Part shown: piece by piece, positions 11,891-23,759 of the stretch
Numbering within the stretch: position 1 is the first letter of the stretch
Layout: each line of letters opens with the position of its first letter
Assembly (NCBI GenBank): GCA_963920705.1
Contig: OY987237.1
Location: 13,670,601 to 13,734,600, forward strand
Direction of reading: 5' to 3'
Source of the DNA: Odiellus spinosus
Lineage: Eukaryota > Arthropoda > Arachnida > Opiliones > Phalangiidae
Length of the DNA stretch: 64,000 nt
Notes under the pieces: model-generated
What the model saw: only the letters and a program-made list of their open reading frames with translations
The model's database searches: none
Told to the model about the DNA's origin: nothing
Translations under genes and position numbers: made by a program

Positions 11891-12626
11891 GATTAACAAA
11901 CGCAATCACATTTATAGTATTAGTAATAATAATAATAATAGTTTTGGTTCCTGCACACTCAACACAAAAGTCAGTTTACCAACAATGGACAAGACTATAT
12001 ATAAATTGGAACTTCTCTTAAGGGACACACAATCGTAATGTTAAACCAGACACGAAAAAACAGCACCTACATTGGCCATTTCGTGAAGCACGCAGACATT
12101 ATGTATCCCCATAGGAAGCATTTCAACTCCGCAATCACAAGCATTTTATAAGATAACAGCGTATATAAAACTAAGCTCCTTTCGATGACCTTTGATTTTG
12201 TTCCATAGAGATAGAGTGAAACAAGTTTCGTATTCGCTGTAAAATGAAACTGACCTTAAACGTAGCTACCTTAGCTTTCTTAACAAAAACCTTAGCATCC
12301 AACTAAAACGCGACGGCGGCGATATCGGTGTAAAAAGAAGGTCTTGAAAGATCCAAGTTAACCTGAACATTTTTAGCCCGCAGACATTCGTAAAAGAATG
12401 TCATAGACCAATTCGAGAAAATCTTGCCGCTTCAATTTCTCATTCGAAACTAGGATATTTAAATATAAACCAGTTTGGTCATCTAAGTGTTTGTTTGGAA
12501 GTTTTAATTAATGAATCGGTCTCAATGTTATGGCACAAGTTCATTATGATTTACCAGTGATTATGGCGCCTCCCAACTCCACCAGCAAATAAAGCTTTGA
12601 GCCATTCTTCGTTTGATGTTGATAGA
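11891..12626. other. Unannotated stretch
   Basis: No gene or transposon end was recognised. A short (TAA)n lies near 11922. Confidence 0.3.
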
Positions 12627-12911
12627 ATAGTCGTGGTCGATTTCCAAAACCGGAAGTCTAGAGAACCTCGCGAAAATTTTGGCGGGGAAAACTTTTTGTC
12701 ACGTGATCGTCCGCCATCTTTTTGTAGTGTGAAAATAGCTACAGATTAACCAACGCCTCCTATACTTTATCATATAGGAAGCGTTGGACTAACAACTTGA
12801 ATTTGGTTTGTGGGAAATAAAATTAGAATAGTCTGGCAGCCTGTTACTACAAAAAGATGGCGGCGCGGCTATGAGACAAGGGCCCATTTCCGGCAAATCG
12901 ACCAGGACTAT
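12627..12911. mobile_element. Family K inverted-repeat element with paired YY1-like sites
   Basis: Outer ends ATAGTCGTGGTCGATTT and AAATCGACCAGGACTAT form an imperfect inverted pair. An inner perfect pair is CGCCATCTTTTTGTAGT at 12712-12728 and its inverse at 12846-12862. The right arm contains AAGATGGCGGC, the YY1 consensus. A third hairpin, CCAACGC (12750) with GCGTTGG (12781), sits at the centre. Nested arms suggest a foldback MITE. No TSD could be fixed. Confidence 0.65.
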
Positions 12912-14305
12912 GGGGGTTATAATGTTAAGCCTTTGTTTCTGTGGGTGCCAGTGTCACCAGTAATTTTAAGATCAATGCCAAGTAAATATTACTGTTAGAA
13001 TATTGAATATAAGTACCCTATACCAACACTAAAAAACTTTCTTAGATGGGTCGAATTTAGCTCAAATTGTAAGCGGGGTGTTGTGATTTTATTAATATAC
13101 CTCGGGGTTATTTTTTTCTTCTTGTGGTGAACAATTCGTCTAAGGTAAAAGAGATTCGGATGCGAAAAGAAATCAAGACCAAAAAGTTGCCAGGTTATAT
13201 TGTTTCTTCGATACGGCTGTTCCACGATCGGCTTCGCTTTCGCCGAGAATGCGAGGATGGGGAATTGAGGAGGGGTCGTGACCCCTAATGTCCATCAAAA
13301 GAAGAAGAAGAAAAAAAAGAAAAAACCCGAGACGCGCTAGAAAGCGAGAGAGGGAACATTGAAAGGGGCCTAAATCGAAACCCCGGTTGAATGAAGACAC
13401 GTTAAGGCCTGAGAGAGATACCAAGTGATGTAACTGTACATCTTAATGGCTTCCAATACATTAAGCCTTACCATACGAACGCCAAATACGCCCTGGTGGC
13501 GGATGTGTGGGATAAAGAGAGAGATGAAAAATGAAACTTTTTCTTCTTCTTCTTCTTTCGCAGATTTATTTTTTTGGGTTGCCTCAATCGTTGAATCGCC
13601 ATAAACCTGGTTGGTTGGTTCGCTCGCTCGGTGCTTTGGAAGACGGCACACATAACGCAAAAAAATAGGCATGCCTAACGCGGTAGATCTTTACAGAGCT
13701 CTATATAGCGTATCGGTTTTTATATTGTAGGGTCTATCGAATTCTATTTCGGCAAGCCCCGTTTTCTTTTCGGATTTGAAGGGGGGGGGGGTAGGACAGA
13801 CGTAGCGTTGCGAAACAAATCAACAATAATTTTCTTCTGGACCAAGGAATCTCTATGGCGGGAAATGTCCAAACATTTCGGCGCGCAGGCCACCAGTGAT
13901 TCAACCCCTATTCATTGTCCACGGATGTGTAGGATTTTGAACACAAAACGCAATTTTTCCGCTCGTACGACCGTGAGATTTAAAAAGCGAAACCAACACA
14001 GGTTCAAGAACTAAATTTGTTACACTTTTTTTTGTAACGATTGATCAATGGAAGGGAAAAGATATATTTGTTGAAATTTTGATACTTGAAGTATGCGTAT
14101 TAGTTAAGTAGTTGCTTTCTGATCATGGAAGGTTCATGACTAAAAATCAATACAATTTTAAGTTTAGGCCACATAGTGAAAGGAAATTTATGGAAAAACT
14201 CAGAAGAGGTCACTATTCGTCTGCCAAAATGTATTTTTCTCCAAGTACAGACTGATTATTTCACGTAATCAGTGATTTCGTAACTTGGTGCGTATTTAGT
14301 ATTAC
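12912..14305. other. Unannotated stretch with purine-rich simple sequence
   Basis: An A/G-rich run (GAAGAAGAAG) near 13302 and a T/C-rich mirror (TTCTTCTTCTTC) near 13542 form a loose inverted pair about 240 bases apart. Open frames here (61-100 aa) are overlapping shadows of those runs. A run of 10 G lies near 13781. No gene was recognised. Confidence 0.35.
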
Positions 14306-14643
14306 CAGAAGCCGATGAAACCCTTCTTTGAAGTCTACTACTCCAATGTTCCATATAGCGCTCCTCTCTGTATGGGTAAAATTCCCAATTTTACGAGTTA
14401 GAAGGGGTGCTACTTCATCCCCCCTGTCTACGGAAAATTGGAAATTCTCTCTCTCCACAAACGACGACGTTTTTGGACGAACACTCCAAGGCTGCTAGAG
14501 ATATTCGCTCGACGAGCTTTCGCTCCGAAAACATCTACCGTTAGGAGGCGTACGGATCGCGCCTTTTGAGAATAACCCATACAGAGAGGGGTAGACAAGA
14601 CCCGGGAATAATAGACTTCAAAGGAGGGTTTCACCGGCTTCTG
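14306..14643 (+). mobile_element. Family A transposon, subfamily A1
   Basis: Full length, with flanks GTATTAC and GTATCAC, a 7-bp duplication with one change. It has the A1 markers GAGAATAACCC and AAAACATCTACC. Odd differences are CCCTTCTTTG in the left terminus and TCACCGGCTTCTG at the right. Confidence 0.92.
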
Positions 14644-16313
14644 GTATCACCAAATCAGTTAGGTAATTGAGTAATCGTCATGGAATCTTCAAATATTTCC
14701 CATAGCAGACGATGTTTCAATCACCAATAATCCTTACAGAAAATGGCGGGTGGACTTGAGACATTGACAATACATCCCATTAATTCTTAGTGTAAGCTTT
14801 CTTGTTTCATAGTTTTTGGTCTATACAAAAGATTCGTCAAGGCTGAAACGGAGTACAAAACCAATTTCCGAAGTATTGTCTCTATAAAGCGAAACGTCTG
14901 TTTACGGAGTATATCGCGTTATATTTGAAGAACCGTCCAAAAAAACCCGAATTTCCATTTCTTAAAGTGATAATAGATCTCCAAGAGGGGAAAACGCGTC
15001 TCTCTATAAGAACATAAGGGACCTTTCTTCAACCCGCATTGGCCGATCGGGACACCAGCTTGCTAGCTTTAACTCAGTGGGCGCCCCGCACCTTTTCTCA
15101 TCAGACATAACGTGTCTACAATGTTCTTTTCAGCGGACAAGCCCTTATACTATATATATATCGAGTCAAAAGAGACTTTCAGGATCGAGGATGGAGACAC
15201 GCTCCGAGACGGGGAGAAGAAGCGGACTATATTGGTCCCGTCCTCGGTGAGCCAGCCATCCAGCCCACATTAGTATATGGAGCGGCCATTTTTCACGGTC
15301 ATCCGACCGTTCAGCGCTATACGACGCGCAGCTGATGTAATTCAGAATGAAAAAGAGTCTCACAATTTTAACCGACCGGCTTTAATTGAATTGAGCTTCA
15401 AAAGAAGATTACAATATTTTTATCACGTTGGGTTGAGTTGCTGCTGTACAATTGGGCAAAACTCAGGAAAATTGATATACAAGGTTAAATCTAACTCTCC
15501 TCTTCAGGATTCGTTTAATTTTAACCTTTTTGGGGTTTCTTAATCAAACAATTTAAATGTCCATCAAATTTTTACGAAAATGAGGTAAGTGTATTACTGC
15601 CAGTAACTTAAAGCTAATTCTAAAGCCATTGTCGTTAAAATTGGAGACTAATTCAATCTCAACTTGTATTTTAAGTAATTGATTATTTAATAAAACAAAT
15701 AATTACTAATTAAACGTATACATTATGCGGTGTTTCCTTAATTATTATAGAATAAAATTTGAAATTTTAGTTTCTAACGACTTTTTAGTTCCATATCTAT
15801 GAAGGCGATTAAAAAATTGTCAAGCAATATACAAAACTATTTTCATCACCTATGGGGTTAAAGATTGTGTACCAATACGCCTCAGCTTTGGTTATGCTTT
15901 CCAAACAAAAATAGTACTTGTCAAGTTCTTGTTCAAATGATATGATCTAACTTTGTACTCGTTGCAAACATACTATGTTGATTATTGCAACAAGTAAGAA
16001 ATTCACTGGGTCAAGAATATATAGCGGATTAATTCGCAATGTTAAAACACGTAAGAATGAAAGTAGTTCATTCATACTGTTATACATTCGAATATAGTCT
16101 TGCAGCTTATGTTTTGATACAAAGAATGCTAGGAGAAAAGTGGGTTCTATTGTTATCCTAAACAGACTAAAATCCCTCATATTCCCTTACAAATACTCCC
16201 GCAGTGGCGCATCATAGAGGAAAAAAAGATATTGGGGGAAAATAAATTTAAAGGCAGACTGTCAGAAAAGTATTTATAGTTGAACCGCAAACAATAAATT
16301 CCGAAGTTTTTAA
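14644..16313. other. Unannotated stretch
   Basis: Moderate GC at 15000-15330, then AT-rich sequence. Open frames of 65-88 aa overlap on both strands and are not recognisable. Confidence 0.3.
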
Positions 16314-16759
16314 AGGGAGAATGAAAGGCCGAAACAACCTATTTTTAATCGATTAAGAATGCTAAAATAATGAGAAAAACAATAATATAACTCACCAAAA
16401 ATATTTCCTTATTTTATAATCAATTTCCAAAGTTCCGATGCTAAGCCTTGGCTGCCTAGCTCGGTGAACTAGGCTAGCACGACCTGTATTTTTTTTAATA
16501 TTCGAGGCTGTTCTTGTCGCCAATCACGAGCGAGTACGCGTATTTTTAAGATCAGACGGGAATACTAAAAAAATACGGCTCGAGCTCGCCTAGTTCGCCA
16601 AGCTAGGCTGCCAAGGCTTAGCATCCGCAAGTTTCGGAACTTTGGAAATTGATTATAAAATAACGAAATAATTTTGGTGAGTTATATATATTGTTTTTCT
16701 CATTATTTTAGCATTCTTAATCGATTAAAAATAGGTTGTTTTGGCCTTTCATTCTCCCT
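16314..16759. mobile_element. Family D foldback element with arms of about 180 bp
   Basis: TTAA flanks both sides (16310-16313 and 16760-16763). The element starts AGGGAGAATGAAAGGCC and ends GGCCTTTCATTCTCCCT. The inverted arms extend far inward: CTATTTTTAATCGATTAAG, then AATCAATTTCCAAAGTTCC, then GCTAAGCCTTGGC, each with its inverse in the right half. The central loop is under 100 bases. Such long arms would give a strong hairpin in transcripts. It has family B-like AGGGAG tips but unrelated inner sequence. Confidence 0.93.
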
Positions 16760-16799
16760 TTAAACTTCTAATGAGAATCTATGAAATCACAAAATCACT

Positions 16800-16927
16800 C
16801 CGTAGACAGGGGGGATGAAGTAGGACCCCTTCTAACTCGTAAAATTGGGAATTTTAACCATACAGAGAGGAGCGCTATATGGAACATTGGAGTAGTAGAC
16901 TTCAAAGGAGGGTTTCATCGGCTTCTG
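16800..16927 (-). mobile_element. Family A fragment (one half)
   Basis: It starts abruptly inside the element at CCGTAGACAGGGGGG and runs to the intact terminus CATCGGCTTCTG. The other half is missing. It lies 36 bases after the TTAA flank of the family D element. Confidence 0.92.
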
Positions 16928-17872
16928 TCCAAATCAACAATAAATTGACAATAATCCTTCTGGTGGGGAAAGAAGTTAATACTAGTTAATTAGAAGAAAA
17001 TAGTATAGTCTCCTTTCAGCCATAGAAATTAATTATATAAGGCTCGAGAATTTCCTACACGTTCGGGCGGAATAACAATTTAATTTTCATCGAATACAAA
17101 GCTATGATGTTTATCATCTTCAATGAATTGTATTACTGAGATATGGAAGAAAATTCAATCTATTTTAACTCATTCTTAGATTAAAAAGTGATTTTTGTTA
17201 GTGACACATGGATTCAAAATTTAAGTAAAAATCATTTTGAAATTTCAATACGCACAAAGCTACGAAGAACTTTGCGCGTAATGAAATTTGAACAAAATTT
17301 CAACCATATTCCCCAATTCAATCGTATTATTCAAAACTACTTAATATTCTTCGAGATTAATCAATATGTATCAATCCGCGTAGGTTGTAGCTATATTGCA
17401 AATTAAAACTGAATAAATTCTACACGAATCTCTAAAGGATGCCAAGCTTTTACACACACGTTATTGACCCGATAATTTGCTTTAAGAGTTTAAGTCTATG
17501 ACGGTCGCTACTCGTAGGTAAACAAGTTTAAATATAATTATAAAAGAGGGTTCTCATCGTTGGTGGATAATTGGATTTTCAACTATCTCGGCTCTTTCCA
17601 TAGCTCGCTTTGTTTGGTCTTTACAAACGAAGTCTAACATCAACGAGGGGATACGCGCCAGTAATACGGATACTATATAGTCTAGAACCCTGAAATTAAA
17701 TTATTTTATCCCTTTTATCAAATGTTTTCAAGATATTTTTATAATCTATATAATTAGTAGGTTTAGTATACATATATCGACATTGATATTCTTTATATAA
17801 AAATAATTACCACCTGTATTTGGCATTTTCATCAAGTAATATTAAATTCAAAGAATGTCTTAACACGATTAA
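16928..17872. other. Unannotated stretch
   Basis: AT-rich, with one 72-aa frame at 17188-17406 that has no recognisable motif. Confidence 0.3.
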
Positions 17873-18309
17873 AGGGAGGATGCAACCTAACAACAAGTGA
17901 TTTTTTATCGATTCCTTATTGTTTAAATAGGCCTAATCCACTATTTAAAAAAAATTTACAAACAAATATTAAACTAGAAATAAATTTAAAACTTACCCTG
18001 AAAATAGGCTTAGTGGGATTCATGGAGCTCCTGATTTCCTCCCGTGTAAGGTCTAGCGACCAATCGCGCGCGACGTAAGTCTCGTAGAGATCTCGCGTGA
18101 ACGACGGGCCTTTGCTCATTGGTCGCTAGACCTTACACGGACGCGATTCAGGATCTCCATGAATCCGCCTAAGCCTATTTTCAGGATAAGTTTTAAATTT
18201 ATTTCTAGTTTAATATTTGTATTGTAAACTTTTTATCGGTGGATTAGGCCTATTTAAACGATAAGGAATCGATAAAAAAAATCACTTGTAATTAGGTTGC
18301 ATTCTCCCT
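17873..18309. mobile_element. Family B transposon, complete reference copy
   Basis: TTAA flanks the element (17869-17872 and 18310-18313). Left end AGGGAGGATGCAACCTAA; right end TTAGGTTGCATTCTCCCT. The inverted arms run inward through ATCGATTCCTTAT, TAGGCCTAATCCA, CTAGAAATAAATTTAAAACT and AATAGGCTTAG to a central GTCTAGCGACCAAT/ATTGGTCGCTAGAC pair, so the whole 437 bp is a nested palindrome. TTAA targeting with 5'-AGGG fits Kolobok better than piggyBac, which usually starts CCY. No transposase is encoded. Confidence 0.93.
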
Positions 18310-19373
18310 TTAACCGTTTAAAATTCCCTTCGAAAGTTGGTTTAAATATTATAAGAAGTATCACTTGTTTTACGTAGTAGCCCATCACTTAAAAATAGCC
18401 AATTGTCATCACCCCTGCCAGGCTCTAATAGTTTGGACTCTTCCTCGATATTTTCAATGAGTAGGGAGAGAGGGATGGAATTTAGGCCGGTCCCGCTTGG
18501 TTATATTAATTTCCCAGAAACTCCGCAATTTCTCCAAAGAGTGGCGCTTTCGATTTCACTATTTACATCGTCTATGGCCGCTAGAGTGTCTCAAATCAGA
18601 ATCTGCCTGTTCATTTACCCGGACCTTTGCTGATAATACTAAACTACGGGGTAGTTGTTTACTTTTAAGGAAAAAAATTATAGACTTTTGATAAGACGTA
18701 TATTAAAACAGGCTTAATAGCAATAAAAATATAGTCTTATGGGATACTCAATAAAAACGCCAACACATCTGTTCAGAAGATTCCCCAAAACGCGTGGTAA
18801 ATATAAAATATAATTGGATAAACGCACGTAATCAATATCAAATATCGTGATCAACAAATTAGTGGTCTAGCTGCTATCCCTCCCCTCCTAATCCACGCAC
18901 CTTAACGAATTTACATTAACTCTCAAAAGAAACAAAATTTTAACAGATGAGTGTTTTTTTTTTTCTTTGAACTTTCGTAACCCAATACCGATATCCTCTT
19001 CAAAATGTTGTACCACGCACCTGAATGCTAATTTTGAAACTAAACCGTCTTGAAATCAATCACGAATTACGCTTAAAAAACCAGTTTTGTTACGATGAAA
19101 TTATCGCAATTCAAGAGTGTAAGAGCGATTACTAGTTGGCATTTGTTATAAATATAAGAATTGTTAAAGATCACGTGAAATGTAAAAATAATTATTAAAA
19201 ATTAACGCCCAAAATTAAGAGGGGTTGAAATTCTACCTCTTTTTTTAATTTACAAATAGAATTTTATAATTTTTTTAAGGGAGGGTGAAGAAGAAAGATG
19301 ACTTGTTCGGACATTGAAACATTCGGGAAATGTCTTTGGATTGACGAAAAAAATTGGGAATTCAATAGATAAA
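18310..19373. other. Unannotated stretch
   Basis: No gene recognised. A possible AGGGAGGGTGAAG end at about 19280 resembles the TTAA group but has no partner. Confidence 0.3.
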
Positions 19374-19430
19374 TATATAAAAGGGAGGAGTCCTTTTTCG
19401 TAAGTTGAGCGTCGACGTCACCTGTGACGT
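19374..19430 (+). promoter_or_regulatory. Candidate core promoter: TATA box and CRE-like sites
   Basis: TATATAAAAGG at 19374-19384 is a textbook TATA box. Thirty to fifty bases downstream lie GACGTCA (19414-19420) and TGACGT (19425-19430), and another GACGTC/GTGACGC pair occurs near 19563-19578. CRE sites usually lie upstream of TATA, and no credible frame follows, so this may be chance or the 5' end of a non-coding transcript. Confidence 0.25.
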
Positions 19431-20407
19431 TTCTTGTACAGAAACACGGCCCCCGCAGTCAGAATCACAAAATTCTAAAGATCTCTAGTTTTACTCTCAG
19501 GCTTAACGCCCGCTTTCTCCGCGCCTGCGCTCTTTATACATCCGGAACTCTAGGGATGAGTGACGTCTACAGTGACGCGGCCGCTAAACTAACAAGTTGA
19601 TCAAGCCGAACTGATCTATTTATATAATCATCTATGAAAATGAGATATAGGAACCTTTGGCTCCGGAACAGGTGTTAAACTTAGTTATAACATGGAACAA
19701 GGTATGCAGAGCCGACTATTGAGGTGTAAGGTGGTTTTGAATGAGCGATTACAGCGATTTGATTGTCATACGTAAAACTAATACGGCAGCGTTAAATTTT
19801 TACTCTAATTTGTATCGTAACAAAAGGTAGATAGATACTGGCGCCATAAATGTGAATATGTTTAATAGAACCAGGGTTGCAGAGATTTGATTTTAAAACT
19901 TCCTAGAAATTTAGCAACGCGCGCGTGTGGACTTTGATTTAGGAGAGACTGAAATCTTCTCAAGAACGAATTTCTCCGAAAAAATCGTGATGGTTGAAAG
20001 TCTATATCTATACTAAACAATTATGTTATAAAAAGCCTACTTTAGTAGAAAAAGAAATCGCTCCAGGGCTGGGACTAACAACGTTACTTAGAGTTCTCCA
20101 ATTACAGTTGACCCTCAAACTTTAAAGATTAAGCTTAGAATCGGGAGTTTTTATATTACAGTCAATTGGTAGTGTCCGTCCGTAGAGGAGATGATTAGTC
20201 TACGCTTTAGGGTCATCACTCACACCTGTACTTTTCTTATTTGTCGAGATATTTCGACTTCCATACGTTTACGTCCGCGGGCTACTTCACGGTTTCTTTC
20301 CAACTTCGAGAATCACGTTTCCTACATAAGCTTTAATAGAAAACTAACAAGATGAACGATTCCAGAATGGACATTTCTCCTTAAAATAAAATATTCGGAC
20401 CTTATTT
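19431..20407. other. Unannotated stretch
   Basis: Mixed composition with GC-richer patches at 19490-19590. No gene or repeat was recognised. Confidence 0.3.
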
Positions 20408-21079
20408 TTAAAGGGAGATTTAAGCTTTTCAAGGGGACTTTTGAATTTTGAAGATAGTCAAAGGGAGATTTTTGAAGATAGTCAAAGGGAGATTTTTGAA
20501 GATAATCAAAGGGAGATTTTTGAAGATAATCAAAGGGAGATTTTTGAAGATAATCAAAGGGAGATTTTTGAAGATAATCAAAGGGAGATTTTTGAAGATA
20601 ATCAAAGGGAGATTTTTGAAGATAGTCAAAGGGAGATTTTCGAAGATAGTCAAAGGGAGATTTTCGAAGATAATCAAAGGGAGATTTTTGAAGATAATCA
20701 AAGGGAGATTTTTGAAGATAATCAAAGGGAGATTTTTGAAGATAATCAAAGGGAGATTTTTGAAGATAATCAAAGGGAGATTTTCGAAGATAATCAAAGG
20801 GAGATTTTGGAAGATAATCAAAGGGAGATTTTGGAAGATAATCAAAGGGAGATTTTTGAAGATAATCAAAGGGAGATTTTTGAAGATAATCAAAGGGAGA
20901 TTTTTGAAGATAATCAAAGGGAGATTTTTGAAGATAATCAAAGGGAGATTTTGAAGATAATCAAAGGGAGATTTTGAAGATAATCAAAGGGAGATTTTGA
21001 AGATAATCAAAGGGAGATTTTGAAGATAATCAAAGGGAGATTTTTGAAGATAATCAAAGGGAGATTTTTGAAGATAAAA
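20408..21079 (+). repeat. 24-bp minisatellite, 26 units, beside a TTTAAAGGGAG end
   Basis: From 20460 the unit AAAGGGAGATTTTTGAAG plus ATAATC (or ATAGTC) repeats 26 times. Four units near 20940-21030 are 23 bp. Since 24 is divisible by three, all plus frames and one minus frame stay open, giving 168-178 aa repetitive frames that are not genes. A degenerate start, TTTAAAGGGAGATTTAAG, lies at 20407-20424 and looks like the terminus of a TTAA-type transposon, so the repeat may have been seeded from one. Confidence 0.95.
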
Positions 21080-21771
21080 GTAGGATTTGAAGATATATAT
21101 TCAAAGGGATTTTAAGATTTCCAAAAGGATTTTGGAGGAAATGTATGGGATTTTGGCAAATATTCCAATCCATGGTTTATTAAATTTTACGATTATTGGT
21201 CCTTAATATTTAAACTCACTTATCCAATTCAAATATTCAAAATGTGTAAACATTTCTAAATGTACGATATCTTGAAAGAAGCTAGACATAGAAACATATT
21301 CCAAATACATCTTATACGAATGCGTCTGTGTCAATACCTAAAAATTTATATTTCCTAAAATAGGTGCACTGGCGAACTAAATATATATATATATATATAT
21401 TTTAAACCCCTATGTACGGCGACGCCATAAGGACAGGTAAACCCAAAAGAAGAAAAAAATAAAAAGATGTATAGAAAACCCACCCTAGAGGTATTTTTAT
21501 TCTCGAGCCCTATATCTCCCTTTTTGGACTATACTTCTGTACAAGATAAGTTAACGAAATGAGGAAAGCGGAGTAATACATAATGTTAAACATCATAAAG
21601 GTAAAAAATAGTACGTGAAAATTCCTTTCGAATACAAGTATACCTTCTGTTATAAAAAAAACCGATCCAACCAAACATGTTATTAGAAAAACTTTACCCG
21701 AAGACAGTCAATTTAAGATATACAGAGGCAAAAGTAACCGAATCCTTCACTGACATTTCTTCAAAAGATAT
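21080..21771. other. Unannotated stretch with (TA)n
   Basis: A (TA)n tract of about 22 bases lies near 21379-21400. Near 21571 the words GCGGAGTAATACATAATG and TTAAAC resemble 58355, perhaps an old repeat. Confidence 0.35.
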
Positions 21772-22108
21772 CAGAAGCCGATGAAAGCCTCCTTTGAAGT
21801 CTATTACTCCCGGGTCTTGTCTACCCCTCTCTGTATGGGTTATTCTCAAAAGGCGCGATTCGTACGCCTCCTAACGGTAGATGTTTTCGGAGCAGGAGCT
21901 CGTCGAGCGAATATCCCTAGCAGCCTTGGAGTTCGTCCAAAAAACGTCGTCGTTTGTGGAGAGAGAGAATTTCCAATTTTCCGTAGACAGGGGGGATGAA
22001 GTAGGACCCCTTCTAACTCGTAAAATTGGGAATTTTACCCATACAGAGAGGAGCGCTATATGGAACATTAGAGTAGTAGACTTCAAAGGAGGGTTTCATC
22101 TACTTCTG
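21772..22108 (-). mobile_element. Family A transposon, A1, exact 7-bp TSD
   Basis: Exact target duplication AAGATAT on both sides. A1 markers. One end reads CATCTACTTCTG rather than CATCGGCTTCTG, and the left end has GATGAAAGCCTCC. Otherwise full length. Confidence 0.96.
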
Positions 22109-23499
22109 AAGATATATATATGTATATACTTTTATGCCGCCCGGTAAGTTCGAAATTGATTCTCCTACACAAAGAGTACGCTTCGCGATATTACTCTTAC
22201 AAAAATCAAGCAAAAGTCAATGTTTGTGAGCTTGCCTATAGCGATTACTTTTAGATTCAATACGATATATTACTAAAAGGGTTTTCCTTGAAGGAAACCA
22301 TCGAAAAACAACATTAGCTTAATTACAAACTGGTTTTTTCTATTTTATTTTTAAGGTTTGTATAGTTTTAAAATGATTAACTTTCAGTAAAATCTTTAAA
22401 AAGTAATTCGTAAAGTGCTTACTTATTGAAAATATTTATATTGCGGCTTAGGAAAAGAGCTAAGATTAAATTGAGATAACGAAAAGAGTTGAAATTTACC
22501 CCTTCTACAAAAATACTGTCCAGAATTTGGCCCAATTTCTAAATTCCATGAAGTTTACTTGGCATTGTCATATTTTCAATCTTCCTGATAACTTTACATG
22601 GTATTAAAGATTTCATACGAACAATGCGTAGGTGTGAAGGTTAAAATTTTAGCAATTTTATATTAATTAATCATATTATAAAAAAAACTAAAATCATCAA
22701 ATTTCAAGGCTAAATTAAATTCTATAATTAATTTAAAACTTTAAAAGAATTGTAAACTTATTTTTTGAAGCAAAACTATTTTTAAAAGTAAATTTTATTA
22801 AATATTTAATTATATTTAATTATAAATTAATTAAAATTAGTTAATAGCAAGCTAGTTTTAGTCATAAACTCCCTGTCTATTAAAATTAAGTCTATCGAAG
22901 GATGGAATAAAATTAATGTTAAAAACGGAATAATTAAATGAAATAATTGTCGAATCTAGAAATCGTGAAGGAATTGTTATGTAAATTATTTTAAAAAACA
23001 CCTTGAATATATAAATATTTAATTCCAAATTTCGGAATGTGGGATTTCATTCAAGTTCATTAATTAACACCAGTCCCAAGGAATTATTTTTAGTTTTATT
23101 TATAAAACTCCGGCGGTCGCGCATGGGTGCCTCTTGAAAAATGAGTGGCTTTATATTTAGTTTAACAAGGTCTTTACAATAATATTAAAAAAAAAAAAAA
23201 AAGTAAGGTCATTAGCAAAAATGTCAAATATATTCTTTTAAAAACGATGTAATGAATATTATTATTAATTGTTTAGCAACCAAATTAATGATTTTAACTA
23301 GATATTTAGATATTTCTGGGAAAAGTTATTTTAAAGGTATAATCCAGGAAATTAATAATAATTGGGTTTAAAAGAATTAAAAGATTATATTTAAAACAAA
23401 ATTGTTAATTAAAATTATGACAAGATATTTAAATTTATTTCAACTAGTAGATAGATTCAGTAGACTAATGAACACGTCGTCTGCATAAATTCGGTCCTT
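22109..23499. other. Very AT-rich gene-free stretch
   Basis: From 22600 to 23460 the sequence is dominated by ATTAATT, TTTAAA and TAATTA words and has no long frame. A poly-A run lies near 23190. No transposon ends were seen. Confidence 0.5.
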
Positions 23500-23759
23500 T
23501 TTTCAGAATCCTGACCTTTTCCAACGATTTTCCCTGACCGTTTCAGTTAATACCACCCAATTTTTAACCTTTTATTTTTTATTTAATCGCGTTCGCCAAA
23601 CTTTTTGCGAATGATTGTAATTTCCTGGCTTCTTGAAAGATCTTTAAATTCCCTGACTTTTCCCCGAGTTTTTAAAATATCTTAAAATTTCCTGACTTTT
23701 TTGGTTCCTTTTCAAATTCCCTGACTTTTCCCTGTTTTCCCTGACCTTTGTCAACCATG
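23500..23759. repeat. Family H (CCCTGAC-rich) dispersed repeat
   Basis: It shares an ordered series of blocks with 38613-38931: CCCTGACCGTTTCAG, ACCCAATTTTTAACC, ATCGCGTTCGCCAAAC, GTAATTTCCTGGCTTC and a terminal TTCCCTGACC. The ends here are eroded. CCCTGACTTTTCC words are repeated about six times. Confidence 0.8.

Noticed and set aside
20429-20977. Open frames of 168-178 codons on both strands
   Set aside because: They come from a 24-bp tandem repeat, a multiple of three without stops; all three plus frames are open, which is not a coding pattern.
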